Below, one piece after another: positions 26,419-37,316 of a DNA stretch of 64,000 nucleotides (position 1 is the first letter of the stretch; every line of letters starts with the position of its first letter). Source of the stretch: Strix aluco (taxonomy: Eukaryota > Chordata > Aves > Strigiformes > Strigidae); contig NC_133958.1 of assembly GCF_031877795.1 (NCBI RefSeq), forward strand, positions 5,704,001-5,768,000, given 5' to 3'. The position numbers and the translations under genes are program-made. Below the pieces are notes generated by a model that saw nothing but the letters and a program-made list of their open reading frames with translations, had not been told where the DNA came from and did no database searches.

Positions 26419-27879
26419 CCTTTGGAACCCATTGAAGGTAGAGAATGACCTAAAAGGCTGATGAAAAAAAATGTATTTTTCATATATTTGCTCTCTGCCT
26501 TTGCAGCTCTGCTCTTCATTGTGAGCTAGCAAACACATGATGGAAAGGGAATAAGAGATCTTCTGATGTGATGTTCTCAGGTATTGATTTTTTTTTTTTC
26601 CCTCTTAAAATTCTGTTTACAGATTCCTTTTTGCTTTAATTATTTGTTTCCTCCTGAAAACAGTACAAAGCTAGCCTGCAGGAGGACCAATGGACAAGAC
26701 GTTAGTATCTGTAACTAATCCTACTGCATTTTTCCAGAATTTATCAGTCAGGGATTTCAAAAGATTTTGTTAGTAGTAACTGACTCCTCTGAAACTTGAG
26801 CTATGTGCATGCTTTGGATTTTGTGAAGCTGGGGTGGAGTGAACTTAGTGCAGTTGCTCAAGTGTAAAGCATGGATGGAAATAAACCCCTGTATTCTGAC
26901 TTAAGGTCTTGGCACCTGATGAAAATTGAGTTTATTTCCAAAAGAAAGGGAGATGGAGAACAAATACGGTATTTCAGGGGTATTTTGCGCACCGAAGCCA
27001 CATTGGAGTATCTTGGCTGGGAATACACCATGTTTGACTTCCACAAGGATAATTCTCTTACAGTCGCAGTGATACAAACATGATCCCCTTGTTCTTGTCG
27101 TACGGTAGGGATCTCGTGGTGAGGTACTTCAGTAGCAGCAAATCTCCTTTTGTACCTTTTTCTGCTCCATTACTGCTGGTTTTGTATCCCACCAGCAGCA
27201 CTGACACACCAGATTTCACTGGGGCTTTTTTTCCTTTCCTCTCCCACTTTGCTCACTGATCCCTATGGTAAAGAAAATGACATTAATCCATGAAATCCTG
27301 TGCATTGGCCACATCAGCACAGTCTGTGGAAGAGCTGGTGTGTCCTTTATGACCAGAAGACCTCCAGCAACTTATCTTTTCTTCAAGTGGAACCTTTGTT
27401 TTCCAATTTCTTATTGATAAAGATCTATTCAGAGTAGAGCAGCAGCAATTTCACTTGAGCAAACTGGTGATTTTTTGGCATTATAATTTGCTTGGATGTG
27501 TGTCATGCTTCCTTATCAAGTATATAATAAAAATATTTATATCCAATTAGATGGGGGGGGAAGGGAGAGTGAAACAGTGACACGCCTGGCAAGAAAAAGA
27601 TTTTTTGATCACAGGACCATGCCGTATTAATAAAGATGGCACAAACTGTGTTTGCTTTGGGGTTGGGGGGTGGCTGCTGTAGTATTTTCCTCATGTTTTT
27701 GTTAACGGTTGTACTTGTTTTTTAGGGGTTTGTGCCCAAATGTGTGAATTTGGGGAGGGGAGAGGGACCTCCAGGAGCTCCAGAGCCCCCGCGGGTGCAG
27801 CTGTGGGGGCGCGGGGTCCCGCCCCGCCTTCTGCTCCCAACTTGGCCGGGGCCCGCAGCCTCCTCTCAGACCTAGAACA

Positions 27880-27882
<3 letters not shown>

Positions 27883-27913
<31 letters not shown>
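27883..27913. repeat. 31-nt T homopolymer inside the CpG island
   Basis: An uninterrupted run of 31 T lies within otherwise GC-rich promoter DNA, about 150-200 bases upstream of the CCAAT and GC boxes. It is the longest homopolymer in the window. Long dA:dT tracts resist nucleosome wrapping; the exact length may be a sequencing artefact. Confidence 0.9.
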
Positions 27914-27914
<1 letters not shown>

Positions 27915-28044
27915 TCGTCCCTCATGGCCCGCCCAGCCCCCTAACGCGAGGGGGCGGCGGTGAGGGGGTGGGCGCTGCCCAGCGCACCTGGACCCCCCTC
28001 AGCCCTTCCCGCCCTCGCGCCGCGGCAGCGCCCAGCGCCCAGAG

Positions 28045-28087
28045 CCCGCCCCGCGCGCGCCTTAATTGGCTGCGGGGGGAGGGGCGG
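28045..28087 (+). promoter_or_regulatory. Core-promoter motif cluster: GC boxes and inverted CCAAT box
   Basis: An inverted GC box (CCCGCCCC) lies at 28045-28052, an inverted CCAAT box (ATTGG) at 28065-28069, and a forward GC box (GGGGCGG) at 28081-28087. SP/KLF and NF-Y factors bind such sites, usually 50-100 bases before the start. This would place transcription initiation around 28,110-28,170. The motifs are seen; their use is inferred. Confidence 0.4.
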
Positions 28088-28119
28088 CTCATTAGGGATG
28101 CGGGCGCCGCCGCTCGGCA

Positions 28120-28394
28120 CTCGGCGGAGCGCGGAGGGGAGCGGAGCGGCCGCGGCGCCGCGGAGCTGCTGCCCGGGCCCGCCTGGCCTCGCCTCGCCCC
28201 GCCGGGCGTGGGGCCGCTCCCCGCACCTGCAGAGCGGGGAGGAGGGTGGGGGGGAAAAACCCCCAAAAAACCCAAGCGGCAAAAAAAGGCGATTTGTCCG
28301 GTTTGAGCTCGACTCCGGAGGGACCGAGAGGAGATTTGCGTCCCTTCTCCTTGCCCCGGCCGGCGGGGAGCGGCGCGGGAGTTGCGGGGACAGC
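28120..28394 (+). other. Probable 5' leader of the first exon
   Basis: This is the sequence between the likely start of transcription and the ATG at 28395. It contains a strong small hairpin, five G, five A, five C, at 28250-28264, followed by A- and C-rich runs. The frame of the main ATG stays open across the whole leader. The 5' boundary is a guess from the promoter motifs. Confidence 0.35.
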
Positions 28395-28491
28395 ATGGGC
28401 GGAGGGGCCGCGAGGAGCAGCCGCCCCCTGCGCCCGGAGCGGCGGCTGCTGCTGCTGCTGTCGCTGTGCGGCTGGACGGCTGCCCTGCGAG
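28395..28491 (+). CDS. First coding exon: signal peptide of a secreted or single-pass membrane protein (5' part only; possibly UNC5D-like)
   Basis: The exon encodes 32 complete codons plus one base. The start is a basic and Gly/Ala/Pro-rich stretch, followed by a hydrophobic core that ends RRLLLLLSLCGWTAALRG, where the last Gly is split by the intron. This is the n-h-c layout of a signal peptide, with likely cleavage near the Ala-Ala. The ATG has A at -3 and G at +4, a strong Kozak context. The exon ends in a consensus donor (GAG then GTAAGC), giving a phase-1 intron, as is common before Ig, CUB, FN3 or sushi domain exons. It sits inside a CpG island. The LC-x-W...TAA-x-RG ending resembles my unverified recollection of the UNC5D leader (netrin receptor), a gene with a very long first intron. 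Other receptor families remain possible. No downstream exon is visible within 35 kb. Exon call fairly firm; gene identity weak. Confidence 0.62.
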
Positions 28492-28497
28492 GTAAGC
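28490..28497 (+). other. Splice donor of the first coding exon
   Basis: The junction reads AG then GTAAGC, close to the vertebrate U1 consensus, with the GT at 28492-28493. Translation past it runs on as low-complexity Pro/Gly-rich sequence, which supports an intron starting here. It splits a Gly codon after its first base (phase 1). Confidence 0.65.
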
Positions 28498-31400
28498 GGG
28501 CACCCCCCGGCCCCCCGCCCCGGCAGCCCCCCAGCACCAAGTTTGCGGCGGGAGCACCGCGCTGGGGAGGGGGCGCGCCGGGAGCACCGTTACCGCCCGG
28601 TCTGAGGGGAGGCGGGGGGGGCGCACCCGCCCCGCGCCCCGGGTCTGCGTGAGGGAGGGAGAGCGGCACCCCCGCCAAAAAAAACCCCGCGGGAGGCGGC
28701 GGAGACAGGACGGTGGGTCCGGAGTGGGGCTGGGGAAGGGAAAGGTGCGAGGGAGCGTCGCGGTGGAAACTGTGGTCGTAGCGGTACTTCAGCCCCTCAG
28801 AGCGGGGATAATTTACCACAGGGCTGGTGGTTTGACAGGGAGAGCGCCAGGCTGTGCAGCGCACAGGCATCCTCGGGGATCCTGTCACAGCGTCTTGGGG
28901 AAAGATCCTCAGTCCCAGCGACTAGTCGGGTTGTCCCAAAATGGTGGGGTTCGGGAGGCTGCGTGACCTTCTGGCAGCGAGACTCTAATTACCTGTCAGT
29001 GCCAGTGCCTGATGTTGGATGTGCGTACACTCGAGGGTGTGTATTTTTTATGTGCCTGTGAGGTGGGTATTTGAGATGCTCGGAGTCCTTTTTTATTTAA
29101 CTTTTTCCTGGTAAATCACTTGAGTGAAATAATCTCTTCAGGGCACGTAGCCAAAGGATGTCAACAACTCCTCATCGTCTGGCATCCCTGACACCTTGGC
29201 TGGTGTATCTGGGCTTCTCAAAGTATTGAAAGTGCCTGGGAAGAAGGGGGCGGGGGGGCAATCTAGTGTAGCCCTTTTCGGAGGAAGGTGCCTGCTGTTG
29301 ATAAGACATAGTTTCTGTATTTAGAATCTGTGATGGTATGTTTGTTACAAACGGCTTTTTTTTACAGAACGGAGTAGTCAGGCTTTGTAGATCCCAAAAG
29401 CTTCCTCTCGCTGTTTTGACACTCGTCCCTCTGTGGAGGTCTCTCTTTGCACGCCTATTGTGTCTGCTTCGATTTTCTTTGCTATATCCTTCCCCGGCTG
29501 TGGTCTCTGTGCAGGCAGGCAGCCGCAGGTAGCTAGCGGATTAGGACATCTGGCCACCTCATCTGCTGTGCTCTCTCCTTCAAGTCCGACGACTCCTGCA
29601 GCAGAGGAGGAATCTGAGAGGCTTTTGTGTAACGGACAAAATAGGGCCTTTTGGTGGTTCCTTGAAAAAAAATAACACTTCACAGACCAGTGAAATAAAT
29701 GATGAGACTAGAATGAAGTCTAATATTTCTTGATTTTTTAAAATACTTTAATCAAGAAACATCTGTGACTGCTAAGAGTGCACATGTATTTAAATCAGCG
29801 ATGTGGGCTTTTGTTTTGCACATCTGGCAGAACTCCAGGGCAGTTCTTGCACCGTGTGAAGTATGGTCAGGATCAGGCCCTGTAACCCTCCGAAATCTCG
29901 CACCGCAAGTTGAGCGTAGCAGGATGACTCTTCTGTTGCTGTTAAGAAACAAATTTCAACTATTTAATTAAAATTTGTCACGCAGGACATTTCAGGTTCT
30001 AGACTGGAGCAGAATTGGTTTTGGACGTTATTCTGAGGAGGAACAGCATTTTTTTTCATCAGTTTGGTGTCTGTAGTCTCTCAGTTGTGATGTTGCATGG
30101 TGTTTGCTTGTAGCTTTGGCTTAAGCAGTTAACCCCAGTTAACAAACCGTTTTAGTTTATGAAGTTGTCTAAAAGCTGCCTCTGAAACAAATTGTATTCC
30201 AGGATTCTGTTCTGCACGGGGATTAAAGAAAAGTGAAACGATTGTAGATACCCTTCACACAGCCTTTTAAATCTATTGGAATGAATGTACATATATAGCT
30301 TTGGGCTTTTATTTTACAGGAAGAGTTGGATAGACACTATGGTAATTTGAAAATGAGAAGAGAATCGCTAATATTTATTATCTCACTGATACATTTAAAC
30401 TAATTTGGGGTTGCATGTATCTGAATAAAGATGTCTATAAAACATGAACATTAGTATTCTTCTGTGTCTTGATATTAACGCCTAAAGCTATGTGTTACAT
30501 GGTGTTCGTAGATCTGAGTACATTTTGTTCTAAATAAGCATTGTTTAGGGATTTTCCTTTTCCAGTAGTATGGTACTTACTGTACAGCTTGGTAGCCACT
30601 GCATATTGCTACTGATTTTATTATGATAAAATGTTCTGCTAAGCTATCTGATGGAATACGGGTGGGTCTGTGGACAGTAAGCTGTTGAAGCAGTATCTCC
30701 TTCCAGTCTGAAAATTTTTGGATTTTTTTGTTTTTTAACAAAAAAAAAAAAGCACCAATAACATGCAGTCCAGAGAGCTGCATATTTAAAGTATTTTCTG
30801 CATCTAGGAACCAAGAAGACAAACCAGTCTCTGGACAGCAGAGCTCTTGGAGAAATAATTCTTGGTTTAGAAAGGTAAAAATAAAAAGTTCTATTGATAC
30901 TGAAATAAATCTAGTGGTGAAGGCAGGACTGGTATACAAGTTATTTGTATCCTGATTGTACCTTTTGTCTTGCATTTAATAATGTCTTTGTGCAAATTAG
31001 ATGAGCCTCCATTATTTCATTATAAGTGGGCTAGAATTTCATTTGTGTATCTGAGGATTCTGTCCATATTTGAAAAGTGCTTCATTGTCACCAGCCTAGA
31101 GTGGTGTAAGAGCTATCACTGATGCTTTATTGGAGGGCTGCTGTTGATTTGCTGCAGCCAGCTCTGCTTCAGTTTACACTGCATTAGCAGAGTAGGGAGG
31201 TCTTTTAGGTGTCCTGATTTCTACATCCAAAAGGAAGTATATTATTTCTGTTGCTTTATTAGACTGTCTCAAGTTCTCTCTGTTCTTCATACCCTGCTGA
31301 GAGTAAAGCTGTTTGATTATTTGTAAGTACATTCAACAGTTTACTATTTGAAATGTTTCTGACACACCAGCCCCAACTGAATACACACCGTGTCAGCATA

Positions 31401-31823
31401 TTGATTTATTTGATCTTGAAGTATGCATCTTATTAATATCTCAGCTAGGTGTAGACTTGAAATATTATCACTCCTGCGATACAGGAGTAAACAAAAGTAA
31501 AGGCAAGACACGGGTGCTGTAGGAATCTCTTGTATGACTTTGTTCAAATCACTCTACTCAGATAATGTTGTATTTTTGTTTCGTTAGGACAAAGCATTCA
31601 TTAAAATAAAAAACTGCGTGCTCTGCTTTGAACCATCCTTCCACTCACCCTGTTGTGTGTAGTGTCTTATGTGGGTTTTTCTGTCAATGTTTGTATTATT
31701 TAACTTTGTAACTGCTCAGAAAATGAACTTCCTTTACTCGTGGGTTTGTTTATTAAATAGTTACCTTTCTTAGATCTTCACAGTGATGCAGGCCCAGTTT
31801 GCGTGCGGTATAGCATTGTTTCT

Positions 31824-31905
31824 GTTTTCACAGGTAGAGAAACTAAGGTTTCGAGAGAAGAGTAATTCATTTCTCTAAATCTGTAGGAAGTTTGGGGACT
31901 CGAAA
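31824..31905 (-). repeat. MIR-like SINE core relic, inverted
   Basis: TTTTCACAGGTAGAGAAACT, AAGGTTTCGAGAGAAGAGTAA and TTCATTTCTCTAAATCTG follow the inverted MIR core pattern ('ttttacagatgaggaaactgaggctcagagaggttaagtaa...'). Only the core is recognisable. Confidence 0.5.
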
Positions 31906-34900
31906 GAGCAGTATTTCAAAACTGCGTGGATGATGCAGAGGTGGTCATGTTTCGGAACTCCTAGAGTACCTCTGTGTGTGGTTTTTTTAAGTCAAGTTTT
32001 CTTAAGGCTTCTAGTTAGTCCTGAATTTCTTCTGCATTTACTACTGTCTCTGTAATTTGTTGTAGCAGAGTTTGTGAGATAATTCAGAAAGAGTGGGAAA
32101 GTCTCAACATTGTTGTTGCATGTAAGACTGACTTTGGACATGAATATGCTTGAGTTTTGTATGTTACAGAACACTAATCCTTTGCACTCTGGTAATACTT
32201 GAGTATATTACTGCTTTGCACGAGCACGCTATGGATTTCTGGAATGCTACAGATCAGAGTGGCAGTAAGTTTTCCTTGCATTACTCAACCAGAAACCTGA
32301 AGAGCTATACATATGGTCCTGTCCTGGAAGTGAGGTGTGCACAGCCTCCATCAGGCACTTTTTCTGATGCATGCATCCCTGTGAAAATAGTGCATTTTTG
32401 GAAAGACAGGATAATTGTGCCCTTTAAGGTAGTGTATTGCAGGGGTGGGTTTTCTTGGCTTGTCCTTGTCCACATGTGCTTGTTCATATATGTGCTCAAG
32501 AGATGGGTAGTGTCTGTCTCTTCAGATGTAGAGAATAAAGCTTGATCTGTACAGGGGTGAAATGAGCTTTCCATGCTATGAAAAAAATTTTCCATCCTCA
32601 TACAGTAAGAGGACTTTGTATCAAGATGAGTTTTCACTAGGGCAGAACAGAAGCTAATCTGATGATATTTTCACAGTGAATTACAGAAGGCAAACACAAA
32701 TAGTATGATATATGCTAAGATGGAAAATTACTTATGGTGCAAAGCATTCCTCAGGGCCACTTGATGTATCTTTTCTGTATTTTTAGTTCTGCGTTCTGGT
32801 GAAAGGTGGAGTCTGAGAAAAAGAACAGAATTTTAACACCAGAGGCTGCTGTTTCAGTTGTTTTTAGATGCTGCTGCTGTTGCAGTGAAGCAGATGGTCA
32901 GATTCATTTGTATAAAATAGAAAAATGTTTCATTTTCTATTTATATTTCCAAAGAACTTTAATAGTCATGTTGTATCATGTGGCCTTAGCTTAGACATGA
33001 GTATTTGTGCGTATGAAATTTTTTATGCTCCATCATATCTCATTAGAGGTCAATAAACCACATTTTAGAGCATCTTGCAGGTAGGTATTAAAGATGCTAA
33101 CAGTATGTACGAGCCTAAGTAATCTGAACCTTGGCAATTACCTGCGTAATTGTGATCAGTGTCGTTTTCATCCATCTTCCCCTCCCCACCCATGCTTTTG
33201 TGGCCTTTTTTAACACCATTCAGAAATGTTGTTAATAATGAAACTGTTATTGCAGGCTCTTGGTCAGTGGAGTCCAGTTACTTGCCTGATACTGTTTAGT
33301 GCCATATGCTTTATAGGAACTTTCATGCAGGGGATGTTGGAGGGCAATTACACTTAAACGTGGTGTTCCCTAATGAATATTCTGCTGACTACTGATGTAG
33401 GTATTTTTGTCTGGTTTTTCCCTGTTTCTTTTTCGAATTTTAAAAAGTTACAGACCTCAATGAAGCCCTGATGCACGGAGTTCATTTAGTTCCATTAGGT
33501 TAAAAATATTTCCTTTAGGAAGCTTAGCATGGTTTGAATTTACCTAGCAATTAGCTTGCTTTTGGATTATTGAAGGGGATGAATAGGTGGTATCTAATTA
33601 ATTTGCTTATACAAGGTATTCTTTGTGCAATACTGTGTCTGTATTGAGGTTGAACAATGGCAAATTAACATGGTTTCTCAGACAAGAATATGTATGTGAG
33701 ATTACATGCATGCATCATAAACGTAATTTCAGCATATAGCTATCCTAGTCTTTCTATACTTTGCTAAAAAAAAAAAATTACCATATGTGTTGGATAGTCT
33801 TACTGTGAAGATCTCGCTGGAAACCTCTGCTTTAATGTGTCAGGGGAAGAGAAAAATACAAGCAGCCAATGACCTTAATTTCTAGATAACAGTGTTCCGA
33901 GGAGTTTCTAAAAGCCACAAACTACTACAAGCCATGGAGAGGAGAAGCAGCCAGGATCCGGACAGTTCCAAAGGAAAAGCAATGCAAAATGGGAAGCCCT
34001 AAGTTAATTAGTCACTTTGCATCCAACTGATGCTGGCTGCGACGGGGTTGCCATCTGAGGGGGAGCTGGCCTGTGAGGTGGCTCAGTTGAGATGCCAGAT
34101 ATATGCTCTGGGTCTGCTGTTTCCCAGAAAAAAATTTTTAGTAGAGGCTCTGCCTTTGAGATACATACCAGGCAACTTTGCAAGGTAGCGGTGACGAAGC
34201 TGCAGCATCTGCTCTGTGAATGCTACGGACCAGATTTCTGTACTGTCTGGGCTGCACAGTTCCAGTCCTTCCCAGTTCTGTGGCCGTCATGACTAGGGAA
34301 CTGAGATGTTGAAGGCTTGGTTGGGACTTGGATGTTCCTGCAGTTTGGTCCCAGCCCCAGTGCTGACCTGTAACCTCACAGGAAGGGGCTCTGTGGTGGT
34401 GGTGAACTTTTCTTGCCCCCTGGGTAGGACCTGTACAGCCAGGGTTGGGGTGAAATTGTAAATGGCTTCTCGACTTTGAAGGTCCAACAGACGCTCCAAC
34501 ACTTGAAACGCTGTAGTAAAACAGCATAATGACTCTGTGGATAAAGCTTAGTAAATATGTCTAAACACAAGAAATGTAATCAAAATGAGTGGAAATAGGG
34601 TGGCTGAGTTCTTTTTTGTTTCTTCATATCCATGCCTGTTTTAAAGACGCAATAGGAACAACAGTAAGAAAACTAAAAAAAAATTGCTTCTGACTTTTTC
34701 CAGGAAACCTGGTTTATGCCTTTATGCTGAGTGGAGAATTAAAACAACATTTAACATGCTGTTATGTCTTAACTTGTGTTGACTGTCAAAAAGCTTTTTG
34801 AAAAGGTCTGCTCCTTGTTGATGAGAGTTTCATTTGTAGAAGGGTAAACCAAAATATTCTGGATTTTGTTCTGTGCATGTTTTAGTGCTCTTTGGCTGCA

Positions 34901-37271
34901 CAGAAGACTGAAATACCACTGCAGGTTGCTCATATGTAAATGTTAAAGGAAGTGCTGTTATTACTTGTCTTCTGGTTGGATATGCTTAATTTTTTTTTTT
35001 TTCCAGTAGAAAGTGCTTTTGTGGATCTAAAACTTTTCTTCTGTGAGTGTTTCTGCATGTGAAATTGAATTGCTTGAATCCTGGCAGACAATGAACATAA
35101 AAAGAGCAAACACGGAGATTTCTTATAAATTGTGAACAGTTATTCACAAAATTGCTTCTACACTTACACCATTCCTAATAATAAATTGCATCACAGAAAA
35201 ACAAATTTGCTCTATTAATTGAATTCAACCTTTCATATAAAACCATATCTGATTTGCAGTTCAACAGATGTGTCTGTGACTTTTATGGTGACAGATGCTT
35301 CAGGTTAGCTGTGTTCTAGGCCAGATTTAAAACCGCTAAAGATCTGTGGTAAGCCATTACCCTTTGAAATATTAATTTCAACTTCCAATTCAGGAGGTGT
35401 TTGCTGGTGATGATATATTGTAAGGTATTTACTGCTGCTGACATAAATAATGCTAGTTTTCAGTTGGAACTTTTTGGTTTGTATCTTTTAACTTGGCTGT
35501 AAAGAACATGCACTGTTTGGAATAAAAAAGTAATGTTGGGTAGCAGTTGGGAACACTTTGCCTGTCAAAGCTCTGTGCTGCAGATCGATAATGAAGGTAG
35601 TGGACGCCCTGGGAGACACTAGGTGGTACATGTATTTAATGCGTGTCATTCCTCTTCAGCACTGTGTCCTAACTGAAGGCTTCCAGATAAGGTTCTGAAT
35701 GTTGTTATTCACATCATGTAGTTTTCAGAGCTAAGTAATTTTGGAAAAAATACAGATTTGTTAAAATAGCTTTCTAATTCTGGAATTTAATGATTTTTCC
35801 TGGATAATTATGCTTTTTTTAAGATTTTGAGCCTCCTTATATGGTTAGTAGGCAAATGATCAGTAATTTCCCTTTTATAAAAAAAGTAGCTGACAAGTAT
35901 TCCAGTGATAAATATAGCAGTAAAAACCTCTTATTTACCATTATAAACTATAGAATCCTGACAGAATCAACAGGTCAAATCTGTAGATCCAAAATTGAGT
36001 AACTTGGTTTATCTTAAGCTAAGATGGAGTAACATGAGGTGAGATGCTGGAGATTTGTCTTATTTTACTGCCTGCTGCATCCATTCTGGTTTTTGCTAGG
36101 TTGGGGTTTTTGGGACCTGTAATAAGCTAGAAATAATGCATGATGCTAGGCCTGGAATATATTATTTATTTCTGAGTGAACACAAACATCTCAAAATTTA
36201 TCGCAAAGGGCTATGCAGGAAATAATTTTTTTATAAGGAAAACTTTCCAGGTCTCAACATTTAAGTTGGATCAGCAGAAGTGTGAAACTGGCCTTTTAGA
36301 AAGGTTTTGTGAATAAATTTCTGGGGAAGTCCCTGTTACTAGAACAATAAGTAGTTTTGTAACTAGGACTCTCCCGAGGAGCACAAAGGATCTGTGTGTA
36401 CGTTTGGTGAGTCTGTCTGGCAGTTGCATCTGGGACTGCGAAGTGCTGCTGTAAAATGTTTTGCTGTTGCTGGAACACGGTGGTTTCTTGAAGAAGAAAG
36501 GAAGAGGCTGCTCTGTTATTGGAGATGTGCCAGCCTGACACTAGGAGCAAAAGGTTGGCAGTGTATGTAACCCTGTATTATTTAACACTTTATTATAGGG
36601 AAAATGTGTTTATTCATGCATTCTTTCTTGTTGTCAGTCCAGCTTTTTAGGCTTTTTGTAAAGAGAAAGCAAATTCAGTAATATTAATTTAGTTTCTAAT
36701 AAATAGTGGTAGTATGTTAAAAGTGCAAACAAGTTAGTCCTTTCCAGTTGTCATGTGGTAACATAGTTTATAGTTCTACTGAATACCCAGAGGCATTCCA
36801 TTAATACCGAGTTTGCCACAGTACCAGCAGAACTCCTTCTGCTCCCACTGTAATATTAAAAATGTAGGGCTTATTTTGTGTCAAATGAGCTAACAAAATA
36901 AAAGATGAGTTTAAAGTATTTAATCTGTCAGCATCAATGAATCTAAGAGGATTATCATTCCATTACAGCTAATAGATTTTTTCCAAAGATAGCTTTGCTA
37001 CTTGACTTGCCTATTTCTATGAAGATTGTTACAGATCTAATTTAGACTACAATTTAAATATTCCTGCTCTGTTTTGATTGAATCTGGGAGTTAGTTATGT
37101 GGTACCTGGCTTTTGTTGAGCTTGATAACTTTGTTTCAGTCACTTGAATACAGGCTTTCATTCTTCCATCTTTAATTCTTCATAAGGAGTATGTAGTGTT
37201 GTCTGGTTTGTGTTGCACTAAACATGACTTAACAGTTGAAGCTTGAGAGCTGTAATTTAACGAATCATGTG

Positions 37272-37316
37272 CCAACCTCTCCATGGTTCCTTTCTGAATA
37301 ATTAGTGAGAGGTTGG
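37272..37316. repeat. Inverted repeat, 10-bp arms
   Basis: CCAACCTCTC (37272-37281) and GAGAGGTTGG (37307-37316) are exact complements separated by 25 bases. The stem does not extend, so a microRNA precursor is unlikely. Confidence 0.65.

Larger units (their letters stand above)
20411..27744. other. Gene-free DNA upstream of the CpG island
   Basis: Apart from the amniote repeat at 23.5 kb and simple repeats I see nothing that can be called. No exon of an upstream or divergent gene is recognisable in the last 7 kb before the island. Confidence 0.45.
27745..28770 (+). promoter_or_regulatory. CpG island promoter
   Basis: About 1 kb is extremely GC-rich and dense in CpG, while the flanks on both sides are AT-rich and CpG-poor. 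It spans the presumed transcription start, 5' leader, first coding exon and start of the intron. No TATA box is evident, so initiation is probably dispersed. Such islands mark housekeeping or developmental promoters in birds and mammals. Long open frames on both strands here, up to 315 codons on -, result from the scarcity of AT-rich stop codons in GC-rich DNA. Confidence 0.82.

Noticed and set aside
27740-28306. 188-codon + frame with a poly-Phe stretch
   Set aside because: The Phe run is the 31-nt T homopolymer; the rest is CpG-island translation with no domain.
27941-28888. 315-codon and 234-codon open frames on the minus strand over the CpG island
   Set aside because: Pro/Arg/Ala-rich low-complexity products, antisense to the supported exon, explained by lack of AT-rich stop codons in GC-rich DNA.
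32150-32545. 131-codon + frame with hydrophobic ends
   Set aside because: Leu/Val-rich translation of T-rich DNA; an opposite-strand frame of 110 codons overlaps it and no family resemblance is seen.
37272-37316. Possible microRNA precursor
   Set aside because: Only 10 paired bases with a 25-base loop; the stem does not extend outward.
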